From Nitrosopumilus oxyclinae (lineage in GTDB: Archaea; Thermoproteota; Nitrososphaeria; Nitrososphaerales; Nitrosopumilaceae): a stretch of DNA of 64,000 bases. Each line of letters begins with the position of its first letter. Within the stretch, counting starts at the first letter, position 1. Of the stretch, positions 26,295-34,616 are shown piece by piece. Below the pieces are notes generated by a model that saw only the letters and a program-made list of their open reading frames with translations, ran no database searches and was not told where the DNA came from. The stretch spans positions 1 to 64,000 of the forward strand of contig NZ_CP026994.1 in the NCBI RefSeq assembly GCF_013407165.1. Direction: 5' to 3'. A program made the translations under genes and the position numbers.

Positions 26295-27008
26295 TTGAAA
26301 GTTAGATTATTTGAAATATTTACTTCAGTTGAAGGTGAGGGAATTCTTTATGGAACTAAAACTCTCTTTGTGAGATTGGCAGGATGTCCCTTTACTTGTT
26401 TTTATTGTGATACAAAAGAATCGCTTCCTCTTACTTCTGGAACGGAATATTCTATTGAAGATGCAAACCATCTAATTGATTCTAACTTAAAGAACCAAAC
26501 TTACAAAGTAAATTTTACAGGCGGTGATCCTCTAATCCAACATGAGGCAGTTGCATTGCTTGCAAAACATATTCAAAATAAAAAAATTCCGACATATCTA
26601 GAATCATCTTGTTTTGATATTGATAGATTTAATCATGTATTACCATTTATTGATATTGTTAAAATTGAATTTAAAACCAAAGATTCTGATTTTGTTGATT
26701 CAAAACATTATGAAAAATTAATTAGCCATACAATGAAATGTCTCCAATCATCTGTTAAATCAAAGAAAACAACCTACATCAAAATTGTAGTTAGTTCAAA
26801 AACTCAGCCAAATGAATTTGCAAAATTAGTGCAAGAAATATTTGATAAAATATCTAAAGATGATATTGACGGTTTTATTATTCAGCCTACATATGGAATT
26901 TCTGAGCCTTCACTAGAACTTTTATTGGAATTATATGATTTGGTATTTCCTCATTACATTGATGTAAAGGTAGTTCCTCAATTACACAAATTCATTGGTG
27001 CTCCATAA
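26295..27008 (+). CDS. queE: 7-carboxy-7-deazaguanine synthase QueE (radical SAM)
   Basis: QueE rearranges 6-carboxytetrahydropterin to 7-carboxy-7-deazaguanine on the way to preQ0 and archaeosine. The N-terminus EIFTSVEGEG and the radical-SAM cluster motif GCPFTCFYCDT (Cys-x3-Cys-x2-Cys) are clear. NFTGGDPLIQ gives the SAM-binding GGE/GGD motif. The start is TTG at 26295, as no ATG fits upstream. FolE and QueC of the same pathway lie within 1.6 kb; the QueD step was not found here. Confidence 0.93.
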   Translation: MKVRLFEIFTSVEGEGILYGTKTLFVRLAGCPFTCFYCDTKESLPLTSGTEYSIEDANHLIDSNLKNQTYKVNFTGGDPLIQHEAVALLAKHIQNKKIPTYLESSCFDIDRFNHVLPFIDIVKIEFKTKDSDFVDSKHYEKLISHTMKCLQSSVKSKKTTYIKIVVSSKTQPNEFAKLVQEIFDKISKDDIDGFIIQPTYGISEPSLELLLELYDLVFPHYIDVKVVPQLHKFIGAP

Positions 27009-27071
27009 TATTAGCACCTGCCTAAAAATCAGATTAGGTTCAAATACTAGAAAAATTCTGTTTGAATATCA

Positions 27072-27629
27072 ATGGATCAAGAACGTGTAAAAAAACTTGT
27101 TAGAGAATTAATTATTGAAGTTGGAGAAGATCCTACACGTGAAGGATTACGTGAAACTCCTGAAAGAATTGCAAATATGTACAAAGAAATCTTTGGTGGA
27201 TATGATTCAGATTCAGAATTATCTGTTCAATTTTCAGAAGATTCTGATGTGGTAATTGCACGAAATATTCAATTTTACTCAATGTGCGAACACCACATGT
27301 TACCGTTTTATGGAAAAATCCACATTGCATATTCTCCAAATGGTAGAGTATTTGGAATTTCAAAACTTGTTAGATTGGTGGAAAAATATTCAAAAAGACT
27401 TCAAATTCAGGAACGACTTACAAAAAATATTGCTGATGAACTACATTCTCAAGGAGTAAAGGGAGTAGTAGTTTTAGCAGATGCTGAACATCTTTGTATG
27501 AAGATGCGTGGCGTAAAAAATGACGCAACACTTTCGTCCTCTGCATTTAGAGGAATTTATGAAAATAAAGAAGAAAAAGCAGGCATAATGTCACTACTTC
27601 GAAACCGTGCCTCAGATCTCTCCTTTTAG
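27072..27629 (+). CDS. folE: GTP cyclohydrolase I FolE
   Basis: This enzyme converts GTP to 7,8-dihydroneopterin triphosphate, the first step towards both pterins and preQ0. The zinc and active-site motifs SMCEHHMLPF, SPNGRVFGISKLVR and AEHLCMKMRGV are intact. Its 185 residues match the bacterial-type (FolE1) enzyme. The position between queE and queC indicates use in archaeosine synthesis. Confidence 0.95.
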   Translation: MDQERVKKLVRELIIEVGEDPTREGLRETPERIANMYKEIFGGYDSDSELSVQFSEDSDVVIARNIQFYSMCEHHMLPFYGKIHIAYSPNGRVFGISKLVRLVEKYSKRLQIQERLTKNIADELHSQGVKGVVVLADAEHLCMKMRGVKNDATLSSSAFRGIYENKEEKAGIMSLLRNRASDLSF

Positions 27630-27672
27630 AGAATACTGAAAAATTAAATAATCAATATTTTTGATCAAAAAC

Positions 27673-27924
27673 ATGGGAGCAAATCCATACATTCACATTC
27701 CAAAAGAATCATGGCCAAATTGGACATGGTATGCAATTGAATGTATTATTGTAATTGCAATCTCAATGTTAACTTCAAGTAAAATTACTGATTCAATTGA
27801 AGGATTAACCCCAGAAGTACAAAATTACATGTTTATGGGAATTGTTGGCGCATTCTTTTTAATTTGGTATATTGGAATTAGAGGTTTAATTCTAAAAAAG
27901 AAAATTCTTAGAAATAGCTATTAG
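27673..27924 (+). CDS. Small two-helix membrane protein
   Basis: The start at ATG 27673 is favoured over TTG 27661 because an A/T-rich TATA-like string (aaattaaata, about 27641-27650) gives a leaderless start there. The protein begins with NPYIHIPKESWPNWTW and has two transmembrane helices (ECIIVIAISMLTS and the MFMGIVGAFFLIWYIG region) with a basic tail. It ends two bases before the opposing queC gene. Function unknown. Confidence 0.6.
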   Translation: MGANPYIHIPKESWPNWTWYAIECIIVIAISMLTSSKITDSIEGLTPEVQNYMFMGIVGAFFLIWYIGIRGLILKKKILRNSY

Positions 27925-27926
27925 AA

Positions 27927-28601
27927 TCATTTAAGATATTTTGTTTTATCTGTAATTCCAGCTTTTTCAAATGCAATCTTTCTATTATTACAAGATTCAC
28001 AAACTCCACAATGATATTTTTTATTTGAATAACAACTCCATGTCTTGAAAATAGAACTTCCTAAAACTTTCATTCCTGATTTTAGTAAATCACTTTTTGA
28101 TAATCCCATTCTATATGGCGACCAAATTTCAATATTTTTTCGTAGCTTTGATTTTATTCCATCAATTTCGCCTTGATTAAATGCGCTTTCCAGCTTTTTT
28201 GCAAATTCTGGTCTACAGTCTGGATAGTGTTTATCTCCAGTATGAGCACCATATACTACCAGAGATGCATTTAGTGTAAAAGCCCAGGCTGAAGCAATTG
28301 ATAGAAATACTGCATTTCTGATTGGTACTACAATCGAATACTCAAATTTACTAGGGATTTTTCTTTTAGAACTCGTTAAAACATTAGAATTTCCATACAA
28401 GTCTTTCATAAAACCAATATCGATTATTTTGTGTTGTTTTAACCCCAATTTTTTTGCAAAAGATTTAGCTGCAGCAATTTCACTATTAGCTTTTTGTCCA
28501 TAAGAAAATGTAATACCATACAATTCATATTTTGATTTTAAATATGAAACGGCACAAACAGAATCAACTCCTCCACTAAATACAATAACTGCTTTCTTCA
28601 T
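27927..28601 (-). CDS. queC: 7-cyano-7-deazaguanine (preQ0) synthase QueC
   Basis: QueC uses ATP and ammonia to convert carboxydeazaguanine into preQ0, which is inserted into archaeal tRNA by TGT as the archaeosine precursor. The PP-loop VFSGGVDS is at residues 7-14 and the C-terminal zinc knuckle has four Cys (SCYSNKKYHCGVCESC). Its 224 residues are typical. It is on the opposite strand from queE and folE. Confidence 0.94.
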   Translation of the reverse strand: MKKAVIVFSGGVDSVCAVSYLKSKYELYGITFSYGQKANSEIAAAKSFAKKLGLKQHKIIDIGFMKDLYGNSNVLTSSKRKIPSKFEYSIVVPIRNAVFLSIASAWAFTLNASLVVYGAHTGDKHYPDCRPEFAKKLESAFNQGEIDGIKSKLRKNIEIWSPYRMGLSKSDLLKSGMKVLGSSIFKTWSCYSNKKYHCGVCESCNNRKIAFEKAGITDKTKYLK

Positions 28602-28612
28602 AATTTATTCAA

Positions 28613-29536
28613 CTATTTTCTTTTATCTGCAGCACCTTTACTTGGTTTACAAATCACAGTTTGACATTTTGTATTTGCAGAGGTAAATCCTTTAGTCATG
28701 GATAAACTAATTTTTTTCAAATCTGCTGAACTTTTTGAAAATGCAATTACTGAAGGTCCTGCACCGCTAATAGTGACACCTAGGGCACCAGCTTTGATGG
28801 CATTTTCTTTTACTTTGATGAATCCTGGGATCATATGTTGTCTTGCAGGTTCGACTATTACATCCTTAATCGAATTCCCAATAATTTCTGAATCTTTTTT
28901 CATAAATCCTACAACAATTGCAGCAGCATTTGATAAATTCAAAATACTGTCAGATAATTTGATTTTTTTTGGGATAACTCCTCTTGATACCTTTGTTTTT
29001 TTCTTTGGGACATTAATTGTTGGAACAGCTACACACATCCTCAAATTTGATGGAGGATCAATTCTGATTACATCTAAAGGATTTGTTCTTACAATTACAA
29101 ATCCACCTAAAACAGAAGCTGCAACATTATCATAATGAACTGTACCCGCACTTGCTTTTTCTCCAGATCCTGCAAATTCTACCAAAGAATTCCCATCTAG
29201 TTTTAATCCAAATAATTTATCAAATGCAACTGCTGTTGCTGCAGCTGATGCAGCACTACTTCCCATCCCATATCCTGCAGGAATTCCTTTCTTTATTTTA
29301 ATTTCAATACCACCTTTAATTTTGAACTTTTTCATCATATTTTTTACTACTAATCCTGCAGTATTTTTTTCAGGATTTGTAGGGATATTATCATCTGTAA
29401 TTATTTTAATTCCATTTTTTATTTTTGTTAATGTGACTGTGTCATAAAATGCGTCAAGAGCTAATCCAAATACGTCAAACCCTGGACCTAAATTTGCAGT
29501 TGATGAAGGTGCTTTGACTGTAACTTTTGATACCAA
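28613..29536 (-). CDS. thrB: Homoserine kinase ThrB (GHMP family)
   Basis: ThrB phosphorylates homoserine in threonine synthesis. It is a GHMP kinase with N-terminal VKAPSSTANLGPGFD, the ATP loop IPAGYGMGSSAAS and a C-terminal ISGAGPSVIAFSK glycine motif. Its 307 residues fit. Its start directly abuts the stop of the GPN GTPase gene (29537), so the two genes are cotranscribed. Confidence 0.93.
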   Translation of the reverse strand: MVSKVTVKAPSSTANLGPGFDVFGLALDAFYDTVTLTKIKNGIKIITDDNIPTNPEKNTAGLVVKNMMKKFKIKGGIEIKIKKGIPAGYGMGSSAASAAATAVAFDKLFGLKLDGNSLVEFAGSGEKASAGTVHYDNVAASVLGGFVIVRTNPLDVIRIDPPSNLRMCVAVPTINVPKKKTKVSRGVIPKKIKLSDSILNLSNAAAIVVGFMKKDSEIIGNSIKDVIVEPARQHMIPGFIKVKENAIKAGALGVTISGAGPSVIAFSKSSADLKKISLSMTKGFTSANTKCQTVICKPSKGAADKRK

Positions 29537-30328
29537 CTAACCTTCTACCTCCTCGCCCAAATTAAGAATTCTGCTTAGCGCACCTTCAAGATTTCCAAAC
29601 CCCTCTCCTGTAAGGTTAGATATTGGAATTAATCCTTGGGCAAATCCTCCTAAATTCAACCCTCGTAAAATATTTGTAGTTAGTGTATATGTGTCACCAT
29701 CGGTCTCATTTCCAATTGCATTTTCTAATGTTTTCAAATTTGTAGACCACTGTAAAATATTTCTTAATTTATCTCCAATGAGATCTGTTTTGGTTAGAAC
29801 ATTAATTGTTGGTAAATTCAAACGTAATCTAATTGATGTTGCAAGTAATGCAATTGAAACAAAATTTACTGGTGAAGTAATTAGAGATCCATCAAAAAGA
29901 AAAATATTTGTTTTTTCTTCAGTTGAAATATTATCTACTATAAATCGTCCACTAGAACGATATGCAAATAATTCAATTTGACCGGGTGTATCTACAATTA
30001 GGTAATCTGGATTTACTTTATTTACATCATTTTGGATTTCATCAATTTTTGATGCAATCAAATCATTTGCCATAACCATAGCACCATTTGGACCAAGTTC
30101 ATACTGTTGCATAATTGATACATAATCAACGTAGTCTCTAACATCAATATCACAAGTGTATGGCATATTATCTACACCTGGATCCAAATTCAAAATTGCA
30201 GCAAATGCTCCATTTCTTGCATAATAATCCAGTAACTTTGATGTGAGCAAAGATTTCCCAGAACCTGCAGTTCCTGAAACAAAAATTGTTTTCAATCCGT
30301 CTAATTTTCTTATTTGGTTATATTTCAA
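29537..30328 (-). CDS. GPN-loop GTPase
   Basis: GPN GTPases in eukaryotes help assemble RNA polymerase; archaeal forms are homodimers. The P-loop VSGTAGSGKSLL, the family-defining GPN in YELGPNGAMV, DTPGQIELF (G3) and LTKTDL (G4) are all visible. It is 263 residues long. It sits directly upstream of thrB on the same strand. Confidence 0.93.
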   Translation of the reverse strand: MKYNQIRKLDGLKTIFVSGTAGSGKSLLTSKLLDYYARNGAFAAILNLDPGVDNMPYTCDIDVRDYVDYVSIMQQYELGPNGAMVMANDLIASKIDEIQNDVNKVNPDYLIVDTPGQIELFAYRSSGRFIVDNISTEEKTNIFLFDGSLITSPVNFVSIALLATSIRLRLNLPTINVLTKTDLIGDKLRNILQWSTNLKTLENAIGNETDGDTYTLTTNILRGLNLGGFAQGLIPISNLTGEGFGNLEGALSRILNLGEEVEG

Positions 30329-30360
30329 ACTAGCTTGGTTTTGATATTATTATGATTAAA

Positions 30361-30377
30361 AATACCAAATTGGTATT
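30361..30377. promoter_or_regulatory. Perfect 17-bp palindrome upstream of GPN GTPase gene
   Basis: AATACCAA and TTGGTATT flank one central A. The site is 33 bases upstream of the GPN GTPase start on the minus strand and 56 bases before a small gene on the plus strand. It could be a shared operator. Confidence 0.4.
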
Positions 30378-30432
30378 CAAAAAGATGAAATAATTCCACC
30401 TGATCTATATCTGATTGAATTTTATCTTATTT

Positions 30433-30591
30433 GTGAATCAAACTACTTTTGAAAAGGAAGCTCATCTCAAAGATTTAGTAGTAAAATTACTCAAAGATAG
30501 GAATCTTTCAGACTATGATATGCTAGATTCATTATTTGATGAGATTAAACAAGAACTTCATAATAATCCCAAAATCTCTGATTCAGTATAA
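30433..30591 (+). CDS. Small acidic helical protein (52 aa)
   Basis: A GTG-initiated frame of 52 codons (MNQTTFEKEAHLKDLVVKLL to the end KISDSV) fills most of the gap between the GPN GTPase and the flippase-like gene. The composition is that of a soluble helical protein, not of random AT-rich DNA: two amphipathic helices with Leu and Asp/Glu spacing (DYDMLDSLFDEIKQEL). No homologue is recognised. It is followed by a GC-rich hairpin (GCCTAG with CTAGGC, 30599-30612). Confidence 0.5.
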   Translation: MNQTTFEKEAHLKDLVVKLLKDRNLSDYDMLDSLFDEIKQELHNNPKISDSV

Positions 30592-30652
30592 TTTCTATGC
30601 CTAGTTCTAGGCGACAATTTTCCCTGACTGGTAATGTACTCAACTTTCATAT

Positions 30653-31693
30653 TTGATTCCTCAAAAAAACCATCAAATGAACTGGAGAATAATTGCTATT
30701 CCTATTACCTTAATTCCCATTTTCATAATCGCCATTCAATTTGATATTCAAATAGAAGATGTTCTTGCAATTGGAATATTTCCATTTATTGGTGCAATTG
30801 TTGCCATGATGATAAAATTAGTATTACAGGGAATCAAATTTGCATACATTACAAGAAAATATCTTGGAGATTTTGATTCATTTTTAAAATTAGTTGGTGT
30901 TAGAGTTGGTAGTGAATTTATTAAATTTACAACTCCAATGTTTATTGGAGCAGAATTTGTTGTAATTTATTATTTGCATAAAAAAGGAGCAAAGCCTGCA
31001 AAATCTGCATGGATTGCAATTATGGATATTGTAACTGAAGTATTTGCAGCAGGGCTGTTATCAATAATGGCAGGAATAATTGCATTGTTAAGTGGTGCAT
31101 ATGTGGTTGCTGCAGTAATTTTAGCTACTAGTGTTATAATTACATCTTTGTGGATGGTAATGTTTTTCCTTTCATCTAAACATACATTCCAAGTTCCCAA
31201 AGTTTTAGAAAATCTTGCAAAGAGATTTGCAAAAGAAAAGGGTACTAAAGCAATTGAGAAAACAAATATCTGGATGGAAGAAGTATGTACAATGAGTAGA
31301 GAAAACCTAAAAACTTCTGAGTCTAAGAAAATCTTTACAATTTCATTTTTGTTTTCTTTAGCTTCATGGTCATTTTATGGAATTTCATTTATGATTATTG
31401 CAATGGGAACAGGATTTGTTATCAATGCATTTGATTCTATTATGGCAGTAATGGGTGCAAATGCAATTGGGAATCTACCGATTACTATAGGAGGTTCTGG
31501 TTTAGCAGAATTTGGAATTATAGCTTATATTAATAATTTAGATCCCTTTGCATTTGAAATTTCAGAAGGAGTAGTAGCCTGGGATGCAGTAATTGGATGG
31601 AGAATTGCAACATATTATGTTCCAATTGTAATTACATGGCTACTTTTGGTAAAATTAGCCTTGAGTAAAATACCAAAATCACAGTCTTCATAG
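30653..31693 (+). CDS. Flippase-like membrane protein (UPF0104/LPG-synthase transmembrane family)
   Basis: This integral membrane protein has about eight transmembrane helices. The motifs fit the family: RVGSEFIKFTTPMFIGAE in the middle, and GANAIGNLPITIGGSGLAEFG near the end, with the family's Gly-rich ITPGGxG-like stretch. It is distantly related to proteins that move lipids or lipid-linked sugars. The TTG at 30653 gives the longest frame; an ATG at 30677 (MNWRIIAIP) starts right at the first helix and is also likely. Substrate unknown. Confidence 0.8.
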   Translation: MIPQKNHQMNWRIIAIPITLIPIFIIAIQFDIQIEDVLAIGIFPFIGAIVAMMIKLVLQGIKFAYITRKYLGDFDSFLKLVGVRVGSEFIKFTTPMFIGAEFVVIYYLHKKGAKPAKSAWIAIMDIVTEVFAAGLLSIMAGIIALLSGAYVVAAVILATSVIITSLWMVMFFLSSKHTFQVPKVLENLAKRFAKEKGTKAIEKTNIWMEEVCTMSRENLKTSESKKIFTISFLFSLASWSFYGISFMIIAMGTGFVINAFDSIMAVMGANAIGNLPITIGGSGLAEFGIIAYINNLDPFAFEISEGVVAWDAVIGWRIATYYVPIVITWLLLVKLALSKIPKSQSS

Positions 31694-31721
31694 AAACCAC
31701 TATCTTAAAGCAGAACACTTT

Positions 31722-32837
31722 ATGAAGTTCTTAGGAAAAATTAGAATGGTGAGTTCAGTTAAGAGTATTGTAAAGTTGTTGAGTGTTTGTTTTGGAACTG
31801 GAATAGTTTTTGCAAGTATGATTTTGATTCCTTCTTCTTTTGGAAGTGGTCCTTTTCTATATACTTGTCCAACAAATGAGATTCCTCTATATGATCTGGA
31901 ATATTCATTTGATTTGAAAAGATCTTCAGTTCCTACTGGAGAAATGGGAGCATTGGTGTGGGATGTTTGTTTGAATAAAGATAAACAGAGTTTGTCATTT
32001 TCGATACTTGCTGGTCACTATCAACATGGGAAAATGACTATAAACATTCCTAGAGATAATTTGGATCCACAAAATTCATCATGTGAAGATGATATTTTTC
32101 AAATTGATAGATCTGGCAAACACACAGAGTATGAAGAAACAAAAACAGATGATTTTCGTGAGATAACATTTTCAATAATCTCAGGGGATAACAGAATCAT
32201 TATTTTTGCTGAAAATCCTGAATATTCAAAACAATGCATGGAGAGTATGATAAAAAAAGAAACAAAATTCCTAAAGGAACTAAATGAACAAACAAGTTTT
32301 TCTCCCTTTAAACAAGTAAAAAATGGCGTTTCTCCTTTTGATATTGTATGTAAAGATGATTTAATTTTAATTCATTCATTTGATTATGAGTCAGTTGAAA
32401 ATATTCCTTATTGTGTAAAACTAGAAACTACAAAAAAACTAGATGAACGAGGTTGGATAAAGTATAATCCTTCACTTAGTCTTCCAGGACGATATGATGT
32501 TCATGTTGCCAGTACACGAGTAACAGATGTTTCAGGAAATTCAATACCATATGCAAACTTAAACCAAGAGATCCTAATCATAGCTGATTTGGCATATGGT
32601 AAATACAAAGATCAACCTCTTGTCTATGTTGTAGAAATTAACAATCCAGATGGCACTGTAGAAACACATCAAATTAAAGATATTCTAAAAAGAGGTCAAT
32701 CATTTTCTCCATCAATAGCATGGATACCAAACCAAATTGGCATTTATCAAATTGAATTATTTTTTCTTGAAAGCACAGATCCTTTGATTACAATTGGTTC
32801 TCCTTCTTTTCATACAATTGAAGTAAAAAGAGAATAA
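31722..32837 (+). CDS. Secreted hypothetical protein
   Basis: A signal peptide is visible (about residues 15-42, IVKLLSVCFGTGIVFASMILI). The mature part of about 325 residues is beta-rich, with six Cys that may pair. The last 100 residues resemble an immunoglobulin-like domain (VYVVEINNPDGTVETHQI). No membrane anchor. The upstream region shares a 12-base string (ATAGAAACCACT, 31690-31701) with that of the next gene. Function unknown. Confidence 0.65.
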   Translation: MKFLGKIRMVSSVKSIVKLLSVCFGTGIVFASMILIPSSFGSGPFLYTCPTNEIPLYDLEYSFDLKRSSVPTGEMGALVWDVCLNKDKQSLSFSILAGHYQHGKMTINIPRDNLDPQNSSCEDDIFQIDRSGKHTEYEETKTDDFREITFSIISGDNRIIIFAENPEYSKQCMESMIKKETKFLKELNEQTSFSPFKQVKNGVSPFDIVCKDDLILIHSFDYESVENIPYCVKLETTKKLDERGWIKYNPSLSLPGRYDVHVASTRVTDVSGNSIPYANLNQEILIIADLAYGKYKDQPLVYVVEINNPDGTVETHQIKDILKRGQSFSPSIAWIPNQIGIYQIELFFLESTDPLITIGSPSFHTIEVKRE

Positions 32838-32933
32838 AGTAATGAAATTATTTAATTTGAGCCTGAATTTAGTGTTTATACGGTAAAAAACTACTATAGA
32901 AACCACTTTATCTTTAATTGATTTTTTTGATTT

Positions 32934-33734
32934 GTGGATTTTAAAAATAAAGTTGTTCTAATCACTGGTGCATCATCAGGAATTGGTAAAGATACTGCAA
33001 TAGAATTTGCAAAGAAAGGTGCAAATATTGTTCTAGTTTCAAGAACAAAAGAGAAACTTGAACAAGTTTCAAATGAATTAAAACAATTCAATGTAACTGT
33101 TTTAGTTTGTCAATGTGATGTATCCAAAAAAGTTCAAGTAAAAGAAATGTCAAAAATAGTCTTAGAAAAATTTGATTCAGTTGATATTTTAATAAATAAT
33201 GCTGGTTTTGCAATTTATGGTTCTGTAACTGATCTTAGTATTGATGATATTGAATCACAGATGGAGACAAATTATTTTGGAATGATTTACTGCATCAAAA
33301 ATTTCCTTCCATCAATGTTGGATAAAAAATCAGGACATATTGTCAATGTGGCATCAGTAGCTGCTAGTTTTGGTTTACCTGGAATTGCATCTTATTGTGC
33401 TTCAAAATTTGCAATGTTGGGTTTTTCAGAAGGTCTTAAACATGAATTAAAAAATTCTGGAGTTGGAATTACCGTTGTTAGTCCTATTATGGTTAGAACT
33501 AATTTCTTTGATCATCCATCATTTGAAAAAATGCCAAAATTTTCTCCAACTTCACTTAGTTCTAAAACTGTGGCAAAAACAATTCTAAAAGCAGCAAATT
33601 CCCATAGATTGGAAATTATAGTACCATCTGTAGTACGAGGTGCAGTATGGATCAAAAACACATTCCCCTATCTTATCAATCCAATTTTAGGAAAGGCTTT
33701 CAAAAAACAATTAGATTCTATGAAAAAAGATTAA
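32934..33734 (+). CDS. Short-chain dehydrogenase/reductase
   Basis: A 266-residue SDR with a GTG start. VVLITGASSGIGKDT (cofactor), NNAG at about 88, and the catalytic motif VASVAASF...YCASKFAM are present. The C-terminal third (SPTSLSSKTVAKTILKAA, then a hydrophobic end) resembles DltE/YqjQ-like SDRs that lack the FabG ending. The substrate is unknown. Its upstream region repeats the ATAGAAACCACT string at 32896-32907. Confidence 0.85.
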   Translation: MDFKNKVVLITGASSGIGKDTAIEFAKKGANIVLVSRTKEKLEQVSNELKQFNVTVLVCQCDVSKKVQVKEMSKIVLEKFDSVDILINNAGFAIYGSVTDLSIDDIESQMETNYFGMIYCIKNFLPSMLDKKSGHIVNVASVAASFGLPGIASYCASKFAMLGFSEGLKHELKNSGVGITVVSPIMVRTNFFDHPSFEKMPKFSPTSLSSKTVAKTILKAANSHRLEIIVPSVVRGAVWIKNTFPYLINPILGKAFKKQLDSMKKD

Positions 33735-33736
33735 GT

Positions 33737-34138
33737 TTATTCTTCTAGATCTTCTTCTGCAGATTCATTTGAGCCTACTTCTAAGAGTTCTAGTGATTTT
33801 AATTCAAATTGATAAATTGCTTTCATTTCTATCTCTTTTTCTTTTTCTAGGAATTCTGACACTTTTTTGCTTAGTGGGGCTTTGTGCTGATCAAAAATAA
33901 ATTCGTATACTTCACCTTTTAGTAAATCATCAATTTTGATATCTTTTGCAACATCCATAGTTACAATATGTCGTCCATCTTCTACTGCATCATACAATTG
34001 TACATCCACCTTATTGTCTTCATAATAGAATTCTAGAATATATCCTGATTTTTTAATTTCTTCAGGTTTCTTAAATTTTGCATTTTGAATTTCATCAGTA
34101 ACCCATTCTGGAATTTCATCTTCTTTCTTTTTTACCAT
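33737..34138 (-). CDS. Conserved hypothetical acidic protein
   Basis: This 133-residue soluble protein has many charged residues: a basic/acidic N-terminus (VKKKEDEIPEWVTDEI), a beta-rich middle (YILEFYYEDNKVDVQLYD, then HIVTMDVAKDI) and a Glu-rich C-terminal tail. It looks like a small one-domain protein specific to this archaeal group. It is followed eleven bases downstream by a zinc-finger gene on the same strand, probably cotranscribed. Confidence 0.55.
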   Translation of the reverse strand: MVKKKEDEIPEWVTDEIQNAKFKKPEEIKKSGYILEFYYEDNKVDVQLYDAVEDGRHIVTMDVAKDIKIDDLLKGEVYEFIFDQHKAPLSKKVSEFLEKEKEIEMKAIYQFELKSLELLEVGSNESAEEDLEE

Positions 34139-34149
34139 GGTAAACCACT

Positions 34150-34464
34150 CTAACTTTCTGCTTTTTCTTTTTTACTTTTTGACCACCATTCTAGATAGTC
34201 ATCATGTTTGTCATCACGTGTTCTTTCTCTTTGATTTAACTTGAATCTGATATCTGAAACTTCTTCTCTTGTTGCGTATAATCCACATCGTTTACAAATG
34301 AAATGTCTTCTGTTTTTTTCATCCATTTTCATTGGAATGTCAATTTCATCAAATAATTTGAATAATGCATCTCGGCTTCTGTCTTCTTCTTCTGGGAAAT
34401 CCTCCACATACTTTGTTTCTATTTTCTTTTTCTCTCGTGATGTACATTCAGGACAGTTAGGCAC
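34150..34464 (-). CDS. Zinc-ribbon protein of unknown function
   Basis: Two zinc knuckles (CPECTS at the N-terminus, then CKRCGLYA about 53 residues later) enclose an acidic helical insert (FPEEEDRSRDALFKLFDE). The C-terminus is rich in charged and Trp residues. The 104-residue protein is a candidate nucleic-acid-binding or RNA-polymerase-associated ribbon; nothing more can be read from it. Confidence 0.65.
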   Translation of the reverse strand: MPNCPECTSREKKKIETKYVEDFPEEEDRSRDALFKLFDEIDIPMKMDEKNRRHFICKRCGLYATREEVSDIRFKLNQRERTRDDKHDDYLEWWSKSKKEKAES

Positions 34465-34525
34465 TGTTGATTTGGCTTAATTTTTTCCATAAAAGCGTTC
34501 CCACAATCTCTGCTGATCGATATTA

Positions 34526-34591
34526 TCTGACACGCGGATTTTTTCATCATCCCTTGCGGTCCGTTCGCCCATCGAAATCCCGCGTGCCAGA
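34526..34591. ncRNA. GC-rich stem in an AT-rich gap; candidate structured RNA, strand uncertain
   Basis: TCTG-a-CACGCGG at 34526-34537 pairs with CCGCGTG-c-CAGA ending at 34591, extended by ATTT with AAAT past one bulged C. This is a long stem with a single mismatch enclosing a GC-rich loop of about 30 bases. Such GC content is exceptional here and archaeal structured RNAs in AT-rich genomes stand out this way. Both flanking genes run on the minus strand. It matches no tRNA, C/D-box or H/ACA pattern I can recognise. A transcription terminator or mRNA-stability element is an alternative. Confidence 0.45.
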
Positions 34592-34616
34592 TGAGAAAAA
34601 TCATCAAAATAATCTA

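Noticed and set aside
34419-34607. 62-codon minus-strand frame over the GC-rich hairpin
   Set aside because: It overlaps the zinc-ribbon gene start in another frame and owes its length to the GC-rich stem; the inverted repeat explains the sequence better.
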